From NCBI GenBank assembly GCA_035527455.1, contig DATLAN010000373.1, forward strand, positions 1 to 5,900: 5,900 nucleotides of DNA, given 5' to 3'. The notes beneath the pieces are model-generated. The model worked only from the letters and a program-made list of their open reading frames with translations. It had not been told where the DNA came from and did not search any database. Position 1 is the first letter of the stretch, and each line of letters starts with the position of its first letter. Below, in pieces: positions 5,678-5,900 of this stretch. A program made the translations under genes and the position numbers. Source of the stretch: DATLAN01 sp035527455. GTDB taxonomy: Bacteria > Planctomycetota > Planctomycetia > Pirellulales > Thermoguttaceae.

Positions 5678-5900
5678 TGAGCGATCATCATCCTACAAGC
5701 TGCGAGTTCGACCCGCTCTGCGACGCATGGCCGCTGGACCCGGCTGTTACCATGCTCAACCACGGCTCGTTCGGGGCATGTCCCCGGCCGGTGCTGGAAC
5801 TGCAGGATCGCCTGCGGACGCAGATGGAGGGGGAGCCCGTCCGGTTCTTCTTTCGGGAAATGCAGCCCCTGCTGGACGAGTCGCGCCGGGCGTTGGCCGC
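5677..5900 (+). CDS. Class V aminotransferase / isopenicillin N epimerase-like protein, 3' end outside the window
   Basis: The frame is open from the ATG at 5677 to the window end, 74 codons. The N-terminus carries WPLDPAVTMLNHGSFGACPR (18-37) and EPVRFFFRE (53-61), a pattern I know from class V (fold type I) PLP enzymes annotated as isopenicillin N epimerase-like or cysteine desulfurase-like. Residues 28-34 (NHGSFGA) form the conserved N-terminal turn. The PLP-binding lysine and the rest of the active site lie beyond the window, so the reaction cannot be told; many relatives have unknown substrates, and in an organism like this beta-lactam synthesis need not be implied. The ATG is chosen because the motif begins a normal distance after it. 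No good ribosome binding site precedes it (a G5 run at 5657-5661 is 15 nt away). The gene diverges from dnaB. Confidence 0.82.
   Translation, partial: MSDHHPTSCEFDPLCDAWPLDPAVTMLNHGSFGACPRPVLELQDRLRTQMEGEPVRFFFREMQPLLDESRRALA

Overview
The window is GC-rich and compact. It looks like chromosomal DNA of a planctomycete, probably of the Pirellulales type. This is inferred from a large exported protein combining a LamG-type end, a dockerin-like calcium-binding region and a PEP-CTERM sorting tail, from a PII protein with planctomycete-like segments, and from intergenic heptanucleotide and palindromic repeats. No marker gene confirms the taxonomy.

Layout: (1) 2-1804, plus strand, the last 600 codons of a secreted or surface protein, closed by a good intrinsic terminator at 1848-1872. 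(2) 2001-2345, plus strand, a PII-family signalling protein with a clear ribosome binding site and a GTG start; its T-loop has no tyrosine and two usual nucleotide-binding arginines are replaced. (3) 2346-2606, a non-coding block between convergent genes: thirteen in-phase 7-nt repeats, then a 71-bp unit present twice, each with a strong palindrome. (4) 2607-3899, minus strand, a multi-pass membrane protein of unknown function with its own likely promoter and ribosome binding site. (5) 3970-5424, minus strand, the replicative helicase DnaB, intact. (6) 5425-5676, an intergenic region between divergent genes with a third copy of the palindrome and a set of inverted repeats. (7) 5677 to the window end, plus strand, the first 74 codons of a class V (isopenicillin N epimerase-like) PLP enzyme.

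The genes do not form one pathway. dnaB and the membrane-protein gene are co-directional with a 70-nt gap, but the downstream gene appears to have its own promoter. The PII gene has no amtB or glutamine synthetase neighbour here. I see no phage, CRISPR, toxin-antitoxin, transposase or defence genes and no convincing new multi-gene system. The points most worth following are the altered PII protein, the palindrome/heptad repeat family, and the possible RNA structures and start-site palindrome ahead of the class V enzyme.
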